A stretch of 64,000 bases of DNA. Origin: Gnomoniopsis sp. IMI 355080 (taxonomy: Eukaryota > Ascomycota > Sordariomycetes > Diaporthales > Gnomoniaceae). The stretch is from NCBI GenBank assembly GCA_027946555.1, contig JAPEVC010000003.1, forward strand, positions 124,001-188,000, read 5' to 3'. Below the pieces are notes generated by a model. The model ran no database searches. It saw only the letters and a list, made by a program, of their open reading frames with translations, and was not told the origin of the DNA. The stretch's first letter is position 1. The number at the start of each line of letters is the position of its first letter. A program made the translations under genes and the position numbers. Positions 34,588 through 44,729 of this stretch are shown one piece after another.

Positions 34588-37018
34588 ATGGCGGATAAAG
34601 AGGCGGTCATTTACATAGTCGATGTTGGCTCGTCCATGGGCGACTGCCACAACGGCCGTACCGAGTCTGACCTTGACTGGAGTCTACGCTATGTATGGGA
34701 CAAGATTACAACCACCGCCCAAGCCGCCCGAAAGACCTGGTGCGTTGGTGTGGTTGGTCTCCGGACGGATGAGACCGACAACAAATTTGCAGAAGACAGC
34801 GGAAACGAGGGCTATGACAACATTTCAGTTCTCAAGGAGCTCGGCCCAGTTTCTCTTCCAGAAATCAAAGGACTGAGGACCAAGCTGAAGCCGAGCAATA
34901 CAGAGAGTGGTGATGCGATGTCGGCCATCGTTCTTGCTTCAGAGTTGGTGAATGACTTCACCACGAACAAGAAAGGAGAGCCATTGAAATTCAGGAGGGA
35001 AGTTTACCTGGTTACAGATGGTATGGGAGGCATTGATGAGGATGACATCGATGAAATCGCAAGCCGTTTGAACGAAATCGGCATCAAGCTCACAGTAGTG
35101 CAAGTACTTCTGCCCAGATGCGCCGTTGTCTGATTTGCTGACCATAATATCTTTTTAGCGGCGTAGATTTTGACGACTCTGAGTATGGCTTCAAGGAGGA
35201 GGACAAATCTTCGCTCAAATTACGGAACGAGACCATTCTCCAATCTCTCGTGAACAAGTGCAACGATGGCGTCTTCGCTACCATGGCCGAGGCCATCGAA
35301 GACCTCGCTACACCAAGGATTAAGCGCGTTGGGCTTGTCAAAAAATATGATGGCCCATTGACACTTGGGGATCCCGTTGCTTTCGAAAGTGCCATTAGTA
35401 TCAATGTCGAGAGGTGGCCTGTCACGAAAGTAAGAGCACCCGATCCGGCCAGCACGGTGGTCTTGAGGTCAGACCCAACTGGTACGCAATCTACAATGAC
35501 CTTGGACAATGATGACGGAGTGCAGAACGAATCTGCCTTCAACTCGGTAAAGCAACACCGGAACTACAAAGTCAATGACCCGACCGCGCCAGGTGGAAAG
35601 AGGGACGTGGAATTTGAGGAGCTCGCTAAGGGTTATTCATATGGCAGCACTGCTGTCCAGGTTGCGGAAGCCGAGTGGAATATCACTAAGTTGGAAACAA
35701 CCAAAGACTTCAGCATAATCGGCTTCATCTCCAATGAAAAATTCGAGCCCTTCCTCGGGCTAGGCGAGGTATGCGTCACGGTGGCTAAACAATTCGATGA
35801 TAAGTCTAAAGTTGCCCTTTCAGCCCTGATACATGCTCTCTATGAGTTGGAGCACCTTGCAATAGCGAGGTTCGTGGCGAAGGAGGGCAAAGATCCTGAG
35901 ATCCTTGTATTGAGGCCCAGTGTTGACACTGATATGGAGTGTCTCTACGACGTGCCGCTTCCTTTCGCCGAGGATGCACGGCTGTATCGATTCCCGCCTT
36001 TGGACAAGGTCATCACAATTACTGGCAAGACGTTGACCGAGCATCGTCTTCTTCCCAGCGAGCAGCTCCAGCGTGCCATGAGTGACTTAGTGGACGCCTT
36101 GGACATTTCAGAACTCGGCCAAGATGATGAAGGGTACGTGATTGGAGAGGCCAAATGTGATGTTGCCACAATATTGACTGAGTCTCCAGTAATTCAGCAG
36201 AATACGCGCCTCTCGATGACTTGTACTCTCCGATTATTCATCGCCTCAACCAAGCCGTCCGTGCCCGCGCCGTACACGAGGACGGACCAATAGAGGACAT
36301 TCCAGCAGTACTGGTCAAGTACTCAAGGCCTCCTGATGGTTTGACTCGGAAAGCCAAGCGGAAGATCGATCGTCTAATCGAAATTGCCGATGTCAAGAAA
36401 GGTCAGCTCCATACCTCCAGACCTTAAGCAGTACAGATGCTAACAGTGGCTTTTCAACAGCACCGGAGAAGAAGAAGTTCAAGCGCCAAGGGTCCGGGAA
36501 GAACGATGGACCGGTCTCAGGCCTCGACATCGATTCGATACTCACAGTAGGCGCGGCCAAAAAGAAAATACAGATCTCGAAAGACAATGCCGTGCCAGAG
36601 TTCAAACAAGTACTCCAATCTCTTGCAAAGGCCAATGAGGACGAGGCTATCGTCAAAGCTTTCAAGGAGATGGGAAACATTGTCCAATCGTTGATCAAGG
36701 ATAGCACCGGCGATAGTAACTACGATCAAGCCATCGAGAGCATCGGTGTCATGAGGGAACAGATGGTTGATCTTGAGTTGCCAGAGCTATACAACGATTT
36801 TCTGAAGGAGCTCAAAACCAAAATCAAGTCGGACGCCCTTGGAGGTGATCGCAAAGAGATGTGGGTGAAGATACGGTATCCCGGAAGGCTTGGCCTTATT
36901 ACTAGTGCTCAGTCTGAGGCTTCAGATGTGACGAATGAGGAAGCACGCAGTGTAAGCTCTGCCCAAGACTCATTTTGTCCGATAGCTAACACTGAATTTG
37001 CAGTTTTTGAACAAATAG
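34588..37018 (+). CDS. KU80: Ku80, DNA end-binding subunit
   Basis: Five exons (34588-35099, 35159-36133, 36190-36401, 36461-36951, 37004-37018) give 734 residues. With Ku70 it forms the ring that binds double-strand ends for non-homologous joining and protects telomeres. The N-terminus is a von Willebrand A domain: EAVIYIVDVGSSMG, then FRREVYLVTDGMGGIDEDD. The Ku core barrel follows (about 230-480) with KGYSYGSTAVQV, IIGFISNEKFEPFLGLGE and LYDVPLPFAEDARLYRFPPL. The region EYAPLDDLYSPIIHRLNQAV leads to the C-terminal helical domain (about 580-715). The last exon codes only FLNK and stop. Intron 1 is GC-AG (35100-35158, donor GCAAGT) and gives the family sequence LTVVGVDFDD. The intron-2 acceptor (36189) was chosen because it yields DDEGNSAEYAPLDD. 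No DNA-PKcs-binding tail is present, as expected in fungi. Confidence 0.96.
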
Positions 37019-38008
37019 AGAAACACGTTCGGAGGGCGGAGGTGTGAGCATGAGCAGCCATATTCATCGCTGCATAGGCATTGCTTGGTCGGTTGAATTG
37101 TTCCAAATTCAAAATGTCAGCCTGATCATTGGGAATTATTCGGCAAATACCTCATCATAGTCTTCATTATTTATGTTCTGAAGCTGTCAGCTGCTTTCGA
37201 ACGATCAACTGGAATGCTTCTTTCGAAGTGATTTCTTGCAGGTCTTACATCGAGCGTCGAGGTGCTGCGCCGTACCAATCAAGTTGAAGGGCAAATCAAT
37301 ACAGTCAGCAGCCATCGTTGCCATTGACATGATAGATTTCGCTTGCACGAAGACTTTCAAGAGGTAATTCGGAACTAGACTCAGTGCCTTTAAAAGACGG
37401 CGAACGCGGCTGCGCACATAACATAACACAAGCCCAATATTGTGCTCCCCGGGTCTTTCGTGCCGTACAGCGCGATTCTGGGCATCTCTGATCCCGCGGC
37501 GGAGCGGCCAAGCGGTGGGACAAGCCTTTGTAACATGGGCACCACCTGCCATTCAATGAAGGGCTTTGACTACCACGCACGATCATTGGAGAAGAGTTGA
37601 CTGAATTTGGGACACTCTATATCGTATGCCCATTGGTGACCAGTGTTGTGGTATATCAGATTTGTCGCTAGACATATGCACCGAACTACTTTGTGTGGAC
37701 ACTGGTGAAGGACAGACCAACACTACCAATGAGTGGGTCACACCAGAGACAAAGCAACGAACACAGAGGAGCAGCCCAGCCCGAAGTTTGCTTCCGAGAC
37801 GCAGCTTGCTGAGGGTAATGTGCTTGGTCCCTCGGTAGTCATGCAATTTACTAGAGACACTGGCAGACCCATTCAGCACATGCCACTCGCCTCGCTCCTG
37901 AGGCCCGGGCTTGGTAGCACTTCTTGCCATTTTGATGCTCTTCGTGCCTACCTATTCTCGCGAGCGCAACAACACGGTCACGTGGAAGCCACAGAACGAC
38001 CTATTGCC

Positions 38009-38041
38009 ACTATGGTATCTTGAGCTACTATGGTATCTTGA
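38009..38041 (+). repeat. 15-bp direct repeat
   Basis: ACTATGGTATCTTGA occurs at 38009-38023 and again at 38027-38041, separated by 3 nt. Confidence 0.9.
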
Positions 38042-38251
38042 ATCCAAGGCAGCGTGACAATTAGTAAATCATCTTTCGATTTTCCTAGTAGGGGACGTGC
38101 AAGCCACTTGTAACGCTGACTGAGAACTAGCTGCAGTTTGAAGGAGGCAGTGGCGCTGACAGGTTGGGTGACACGATGCATCGCGCTCAGCACGATTCCT
38201 GTCTGGCACAGCTCGCAGTATCGTATTCGCTCCTCAACTTCCTGGAATCTG

Positions 38252-39821
38252 CTTGGCTCATTGTATCCAGACAATAGATGCCTCGATGCCCTAATAAGCC
38301 ACCCATACGAAGAGAGCGAATGAGAGGCCCTCTTGGCGCCCAGTTGTCCACCCATTCCCGCGCTCATGACCCGTATCCGGGAGGCGAATTTCCGCCGCTC
38401 TTGGCATCATTGAGGGGGGCCAAGACAAAAAGGGAACGGAGACTGAAGCCGAGAAAGTCTTAGTTAGCCAAGAAAGCCGTAGCGAAAGAGAGGAAGGTGA
38501 TGTGAGCCCATCCTGCCATTCCCTCAGGTAGTGCCTTGGCAGACATGGCCAGCTGAGTACACAGCCTTCGATCCTCCATCGGTGGTTATTAATGCTCCAA
38601 TGTCCCTAGCTGCCCAATCGACAATGCCAGATAAGGATGAGGAAGCTTTGCGCATCTCATTTCCCCGACGTCGTGATTACCGCGCAGTGAGGCGGTGCAA
38701 AAGGCTGGGCGTTTACGGGACAAAGGAGATGTCTGGGCAGTCAGAAGTTAAACTGCCGACGTCTTGGCCTCTGGCGGGATCGCTTGGCGTAAAGCGGGAA
38801 TCTTGGCAGATGTTTCGCTCGAGACGCTTCTCCTGGCGATCGATGGCGTGTAGAGTCTCGTGATGGCCAGAGAGAATGGGCGCCTGTGTCTGCATGGTCG
38901 GATGGTACGCATTGAACCATTATTCTTAGACTTGCACGGTGACCTAAAAACAACCTTTTTCTGGAGGTCAACTCCCACACGAATAATGCTAGGCTCAAAC
39001 CAACGAGACGGCAGACCGAGTAATGGCACTCTCTGTAGATTCTAGATGCATGCGGCAGATAGATGTTCCCAGGTGCGCGCCCCCGTGCGCTCCCTCAAAA
39101 AGGCAACTTTTGCAAAGAGCGGCTGCACTATGGGCATGAATACTGAAAATGAGGTGCTCTGGACTGAGTCGCAGTGTAGATTGTCAGGCTCATGAGCACT
39201 GGATAATAAACGGGGTGTCGGACAGGGACTTGGACAGCCTCGGGGGTGAACTTGAGCGCGTGTTCCCCGCCAGCTCAACCATCGCGAGGCCTGCAAATGA
39301 CAGTGCAGTGCTGTTAGCAATGGTCTCCTGCTGCGATCAAGGGCAGGGGCTGGCTGCCCGAACTTGCACATTTGGGCTGTGACACTTGCCGTACTGAGAC
39401 CGCGATAGCGTCTTGGCAAAGTCTTGGCAGTAAAGAGATCGGGAAGCCAAGACATAGGGAGATACATGGCTCGACACTGAATATCGTGGAAAATGAAAGT
39501 ACTAGCCTAGTATCAACACGACATGGCAGCAGCGGGACGGTTTCGCCAAGCCCTCCGCCCAAACCTTGAGGCAGCGGGCAATGCTCATAAGAGCCCCTCT
39601 GCTCTTGTCCCGGGCTTCTTGACTATATCCCTCTTCTCCCAGGCCTCGATCCAATTGATTTCAATCGGCTAGTTGATCCTTCTTTTATTTCATTTTTTTC
39701 CACCCACAAACTGCACAATATTGAAAGTGGTGTGCAAACAAGCGATTGTCGACAGGAATCTATCAAACAGGACCTTCAACCCAGGGAACAGACACAACTT
39801 TTCGTCCAATCAGGTGCCAAG
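38252..39821. promoter_or_regulatory. Cluster of 14 GCCAAG PacC-consensus sites
   Basis: The hexamer GCCAAG or its complement CTTGGC starts at 38252, 38332, 38400, 38419, 38467, 38535, 38763, 38783, 38802, 39412, 39423, 39446, 39545 and 39816. A related CCTGGC (GCCAGG) is at 38832. GCCARG is the established binding core of PacC. Chance predicts about 0.8 GCCAAG sites on both strands in this length at equal base use. Position upstream of pacC suggests autoregulation; that is inference. Confidence 0.7.
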
Positions 39822-39922
39822 CGCTCCACTCTATCGTCGATTGGCAACGCCCCTCTCGGAACACGGCAAAACAACAGCTCCAGATAGGTGTCCACTCGCA
39901 TCGGAACAAGCCTGCCACAGCC

Positions 39923-41674
39923 ATGTCTTCCAACCAGGACAATAGCAGTGAGCATTCCCAGAGCCCGGCTTCCGGCTCGGACGGGAACACTCCTGCCACT
40001 TCGACTGGCGCATCCTTAACCCCTACGACATCCAACGCCTCTACCAACGCTGCTCAAGATGAGAGTCTTGTCTGCCGCTGGAACCAATGTGGTTTGCGTT
40101 TCAATACTCCCGAGATGCTCTATGTAAGTGTTTGAACCTCAGTGGAACCGCATTTGGAGGGCATAATGTGCTGATTCTCATCAAAGGACCATCTCTGTGA
40201 GAAGCATGTAGGCAGGAAGAGCACCAACAACCTCAACCTGACTTGCCAGTGGAACTCATGTCGCACCACCACCGTGAAACGTGACCACATCACTTCTCAT
40301 ATTCGCGTCCACGTTCCACTCAAGCCACACAAGTGTGACTTTTGCGGCAAATCATTCAAGCGTCCCCAGGACTTGAAGAAGCACGTCAAGACTCACGCCG
40401 ATGACAGCGTTCTTATCAGGTCTCCTCAGGACCAGCATGGCGGAATGGCAGCTTCTTACGGCCGTCCCAAGGGCCCATCGAGCTTCTACGACCACAACGG
40501 TCAAATGAGGGCTGGCCCGGCTGCCTTTGGTGCGCCACCTCCCTCGCATGCCAGCTACTACGCCCACAACCCTGCCCAGGCCTACGGTGCACCCATGGGA
40601 TATTACCAGCAACCAATCCACAACCACCGCGCCGAACCACTTGGCTACGGTGCTAGCTACGATCGCAGGCGAGGATACGAGGACTTGAACGAGTTTTTTG
40701 GCCAGGCCAAGCGTAGGAGTCTGGACCCTGCCAACTACAACCAGGTCGGCCGGTCCTTGATGCCTCTCCATGGTGCCCTCAGCGTTCACACCGGAGGAAT
40801 TGGCACACAATATATGACCGCAGCCCCAGCACTCCCTTCTATTGGCAACCACTCGTCAGCACAAAGCGCGCTGGACCAGCACTACTACCTACCTCCGATG
40901 CCCAACTTGCGCACTAAGGGTGACCTTGAGCAAATCGACCAGATCTTGGAGCAGATGCAGAGCACCGTCTACGAGAATAGCGGCTCGCCCCCTAGCAGCC
41001 ACTACCCGAACTCATTCGATTTGCGTCACCAGTCTCCCGTCTCAAGGCCTAACATCAACAACGACCACTATGCTGTGTCGAACGCACAAATGCCCTCACC
41101 GTTGAGTGCTGTATCCTCAACTACGAGCGGTAGCGCTGCACACACTCCTTCTTCCACCAACTTGCCATACACCTCCGCTCACTCGCCGTCGTCTTCCACG
41201 GCCATGTCTCCCGGCGCCCGTCACGGCTCGTCAGCTTCTGTAGCTTACCCCTCGTTGCCGCCCACTACCTCGTACGGCTCTTCTACCATCAGCCTTGGAT
41301 CAACCTTCGCCACCAACGATCAGCGCCGCCTGTCTGGCGGCATGCTTCAGCGTGCTAGCGGCGCCCGTCGTGCCTCAGAGGAGTCCGACGAGCCAGCTAC
41401 TACACCCAAGGCCGAGGCTGAGTCCCCATCTTCGCCATCTGAAGATAGTGAGAATGGCTCTGAGCCTGAGGGATATGAGGCTTGGCTGAACAATGTTCGT
41501 GTCATTGAGTTCTTGCGAGAGGCTATTCAGGACAGGCTGAAGAAGGGCGAGTTTGACTCTGCGTCAGACGGTGAGGACAACATCGACCCAAATTTGAAGG
41601 GTGTGTCAGCGGAGCCGGCCGATGTGAAGCCTTTGTATCCTGATTTGCCCACTGATATGGATGTTGACGAGTAG
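39923..41674 (+). CDS. pacC: pH-response transcription factor PacC
   Basis: Exons 39923-40123 and 40187-41674 (63-nt intron) give 562 residues. PacC/Rim101 is made as a full-length form and, at alkaline pH, is proteolysed to an activator of alkaline-expressed genes and repressor of acid-expressed ones. Three C2H2 fingers are clear: [16 protein letters not shown] with DHLCEKH (51-75, interrupted by the intron), [19 protein letters not shown] (about 85-104) and [20 protein letters not shown] (about 115-134). A conserved segment near 418-445 includes [12 protein letters not shown] and [16 protein letters not shown], in the part of the protein bearing the processing signals. An acidic stretch [20 protein letters not shown] precedes a C-terminal helix [20 protein letters not shown] that resembles the interacting region holding PacC closed. 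The upstream region is packed with PacC-type sites. Confidence 0.95.
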
Positions 41675-42578
41675 GAGGAAACGCAAGGGTTGCGAAAAAT
41701 TTTATGTCTAAGGCGTTAATGTCGCGATAGGAAGGATCAATTTATTCATTGTTGCACATTGCGAATATTTCATGTATAGGTTGCCACAACATTCAGCATC
41801 CAACACGTGCACACGTTCAAGTTCGTGACTATTCTGAAGTAAAAATGTATTACGTGTAATACACGAAGTGTTCCGTCTTAACTGACTACAATATCGCGAA
41901 GGTGCAAGTGGTGAGGGGTAGATATTCCCCTGGAAGAAATGAACGACTTGGCTCATGACTATTGTACCTTGTATTGAATTTAATCAGTGGCTGTATCCAT
42001 ATAATTTTGTAACTTATGGGCATAGACAGCCTCAGACGCTCGACATCTGTCCTCACGTGCGGGATCTTGAATTTTCAGGAGGAAGAGGATTGTCCTTGGT
42101 TTGCAAGTCCACATGGAATTGTCTTCGTCCTTGAGTCAAGACCTATACCGTCGACGTTGGGCTTTCAATTTTCGTAGTCAATTGCTGATATGGAAGACGA
42201 CGCAGTCTGAGCTCGAGATTCGTATGGTTTTGACACGCAATTGTGGCTGAAATAGGATCTGAGAACCACTTCTTGGCTTTCTCTAGGCGTACAAAGTACA
42301 AGAATTGATTCCTTGGCCCGCTCCGGGCGGGACGAGCATCACGAAGTTCTTGGCTGTCTGAGTACAGCACCAGTCTCGTGAAGACTGCTGTATCTCCAAG
42401 TGTGCTATGGAGTGGTTCTGCCATATGGGGGTTAGGGTCCATCGGGCCGTTTTCGGCAAGTAATTGCAAGCCTTGCCTGCAAGTCTCAATTTACAGAAAC
42501 TTTTCCTGCATAGGCTTGTTTTTCTGCTCTGTCGCAGACACAACCGCTTTTCGGTTCGTAATCAGCAGCTCGTACAAC
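41675..42578. other. Intergenic: pacC 3' flank and MAK11 promoter
   Basis: The 0.9 kb between two plus-strand genes has no further gene. The MAK11 frame is open upstream to 42378, but the ATG at 42579 is preferred. Confidence 0.5.
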
Positions 42579-44135
42579 ATGGCCAAACGAAAGAGACAGG
42601 CTGTTCCAGAGGTCTCCAGTGCTGCGAAGCCCGACATCTCCAAGAAAGTCAAATTCAATGGGGAGAAGAATGGAAAAATTCAGCCAGCACCAAAGGCGAC
42701 AGCATCGATCAAGGCAGACAAAGCGAGCAAGCTGACGAAAGTCATGGACAAGGAGGACATCTCTAATACTCCAATACGAAGCGATTCGCCCATAACGATA
42801 CAAATTATTGCTGGATCCTACGACCGCATCCTCCACGGCACGCAAGCCACCATAACTTACCCCTCGACCTCCCCCTCCGCTGCCGAGGTCACATTCGCCG
42901 ACACATTCCTATTCACCGCTCACACCTCCGCCATCAAGTGTGTCGCCCTCTCCCCGGCCTCCGCACCCATCCCAGGCCAGGGCCAAAAAGTCATGCTCGC
43001 CTCCGGCAGCACCGACGAGCGTATCAACGTCTACAACCTCTCTGCACACCCGCCTTCTACCAAGGTCAGCCCAGATGCCGAGCTGCTCAGCACCCTCGCC
43101 AAGCGGCCCATCCGCGAGAACGCCCGCAATCGTGAGCTCGGCACGCTGCTGCACCACTCGTCGAACGTGACCAAGTTGATGTTTCCCACACGGTCGAAAT
43201 TGTTGTCTTCGTCAGAGGATTCTACCATAGCGGTGACGAGGACCAGGGACTGGTCGTTGCTGAGCACGATCAAGGTGCCTGTAGCCAAGGTGGAGGGTAG
43301 GCCGAGTGGAGATACCGCGCCGCTGGGAGGCACGCCGAGTGGAGTGAATGATTTTGCTGTGCACCCGAGCATGAAGGTCATGATAAGTGTAAGCAAGGGC
43401 GAGAGGAACATGAGGCTATGGAACTTGGTCACCGGGAAGAAGGCCGGTGTCTTGGAATTTGGGAGGGACATGCTCCAGGAAGTTGGGGAAGGACGACACT
43501 CTACAGGCGAGGGCAGGAAGGTCGTTTGGGGAAGCAGTGAAAGTGAGGGCGATGAATTTGCCGTCGGCTTTGACCGTGACATCTTGGTGTTTGGCATGGA
43601 CAGTATGGTCCGGTGTAGGGTCATGTCAGATACAAAGACCAAGGTGCACGAGTTCAGCTACATTAAACTCGACGCCGAGACGGAGGCTACGGTGTTGGCG
43701 GTGGCAACGGAAGATGGACGGGTACTGTTCTTTTCGACCGCTCCGGAGGATCTGGACAAGGAACAGAAGCCCGACAGCAAGTCAAAGCTCCCTCGGGCAA
43801 AACTGGTCGCTCAAATAGGGGGCAAAGATGCAGGTGTCACAGGCAGAGTCAAGGATTTCAAAATTGTGCAGGCGGAGAGCGCACCAGGAGTCTGGTACAT
43901 TGTTGCAGCCAGCAGCGACGGTAGGCTGAGGCTCTGGGAGCTGTCACAAGAAGAGCTTGCGCTAAAGCAAGGTCAAAAGGTCAAGGCGGCTGGAAAGCTG
44001 CTCGGGACTTACGAGACGCAGAACAGAATCACTTGTGTGGAGGCCTTTGTGATGATACCCCGGCCTGATGGCGTTGAGGATAGTGAGGATGAGCCCGAGT
44101 CTGAGGAGGCGGCGAGTGAGGATAGCGACGGCTGA
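42579..44135 (+). CDS. MAK11: WD-repeat ribosome biogenesis protein Mak11 (PAK1IP1 family)
   Basis: This is a single exon of 518 residues. Mak11 acts in early 60S ribosome assembly, close to Rlp24 in yeast, and its human homologue is PAK1IP1. The N-terminus is basic (MAKRKRQA, KKVKFNGEKNGK) and likely gives nucleolar import. WD-type repeats follow from about residue 65: IIAGSYDRILHG, TAHTSAIKCVALSP with LASGSTDERINVYNL, HHSSNVTKLMFP with LLSSSEDSTIAVTRTRDW, GVNDFAVHPSMKVMISVS with ERNMRLWNLVTGKKAG, and a last blade with IVAASSDGRLRLWEL. The C-terminus is an acidic tail (EDSEDEPESEEAASEDSDG). The frame is open further upstream, but MAKRKR is the family-like start. Its product probably works in the same pathway as RLP24 elsewhere in this window. 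Confidence 0.92.
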   Translation: MAKRKRQAVPEVSSAAKPDISKKVKFNGEKNGKIQPAPKATASIKADKASKLTKVMDKEDISNTPIRSDSPITIQIIAGSYDRILHGTQATITYPSTSPSAAEVTFADTFLFTAHTSAIKCVALSPASAPIPGQGQKVMLASGSTDERINVYNLSAHPPSTKVSPDAELLSTLAKRPIRENARNRELGTLLHHSSNVTKLMFPTRSKLLSSSEDSTIAVTRTRDWSLLSTIKVPVAKVEGRPSGDTAPLGGTPSGVNDFAVHPSMKVMISVSKGERNMRLWNLVTGKKAGVLEFGRDMLQEVGEGRHSTGEGRKVVWGSSESEGDEFAVGFDRDILVFGMDSMVRCRVMSDTKTKVHEFSYIKLDAETEATVLAVATEDGRVLFFSTAPEDLDKEQKPDSKSKLPRAKLVAQIGGKDAGVTGRVKDFKIVQAESAPGVWYIVAASSDGRLRLWELSQEELALKQGQKVKAAGKLLGTYETQNRITCVEAFVMIPRPDGVEDSEDEPESEEAASEDSDG

Positions 44136-44729
44136 GTGAGCTCATACTGAATACGCGTCAAACGGCCCCATGAAAGTGAACACCTGTGTGCGATGATATC
44201 ATATTCTAGCCAGCCTGATGGCCTGAGTTCTCCTGATTGATACCGTGTTTGGTAGCAAAAATTGTGAGACTTTGTCTTGGCATGCGCTCATTGTGTCCGG
44301 ATTATCGAACGATGGGACTACGCTTAACTTCGAGGTCGCTAAGACAAGCTACGTAGCCCTCACGTAGGAAATTAGTCTTCCTGACTTAGCGCTGAAGATC
44401 GAACCTCAATGCATGTGAAGGTGACGAGCCGCAACAATATGAAAAGGACGAGCCCTGTATCAATGATACAATGTGATTGCTATGCAAAGCGCTGTGTAAT
44501 TTTGTACAAAAATCTGACGAACCGTATCGAAAGCGCTCTGCAATGCAATATTCCTTTAACTTCGCCCAGAAAACCATGAACCTTTGTCCCCAAAGGATAT
44601 CATCACATCAAGCAACAGGACGGCGCCCTACACACACCCACTTGGTCAGTATGAGTTCTAGTGATACTAACACCGCATTCTACGTAGTAACAAGGAGCCG
44701 AACAACTGGAGAGTAGGAAAGCTCAAAGC
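44136..44729. other. Convergent intergenic: two 3' flanks
   Basis: This interval lies between the ends of MAK11 (plus) and the LON/RING gene (minus). No gene is seen. Confidence 0.5.

Larger units (their letters stand above)
37019..39922. other. 2.9 kb intergenic: pacC upstream region
   Basis: KU80 ends at the left and pacC starts at the right, both on the plus strand, so most of this is pacC promoter. It contains the GCCAAG cluster described separately and a 15-bp direct repeat at 38009-38041. A pyrimidine-rich run at about 39600-39710 lies near the probable transcription start. No protein gene is recognised. Confidence 0.6.

Noticed and set aside
36134..36200. KU80 intron 2 ending at 36196 or 36199
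   Set aside because: Those AG sites shift the frame; only AG at 36189 yields the conserved NSAEYAPLDD sequence.
42135..42578. RRPE (Stb3 target) motif in the MAK11 promoter
   Set aside because: I looked for an AAAAATTTT-type element and found no convincing match; the link between STB3 and MAK11 stays a general expectation.
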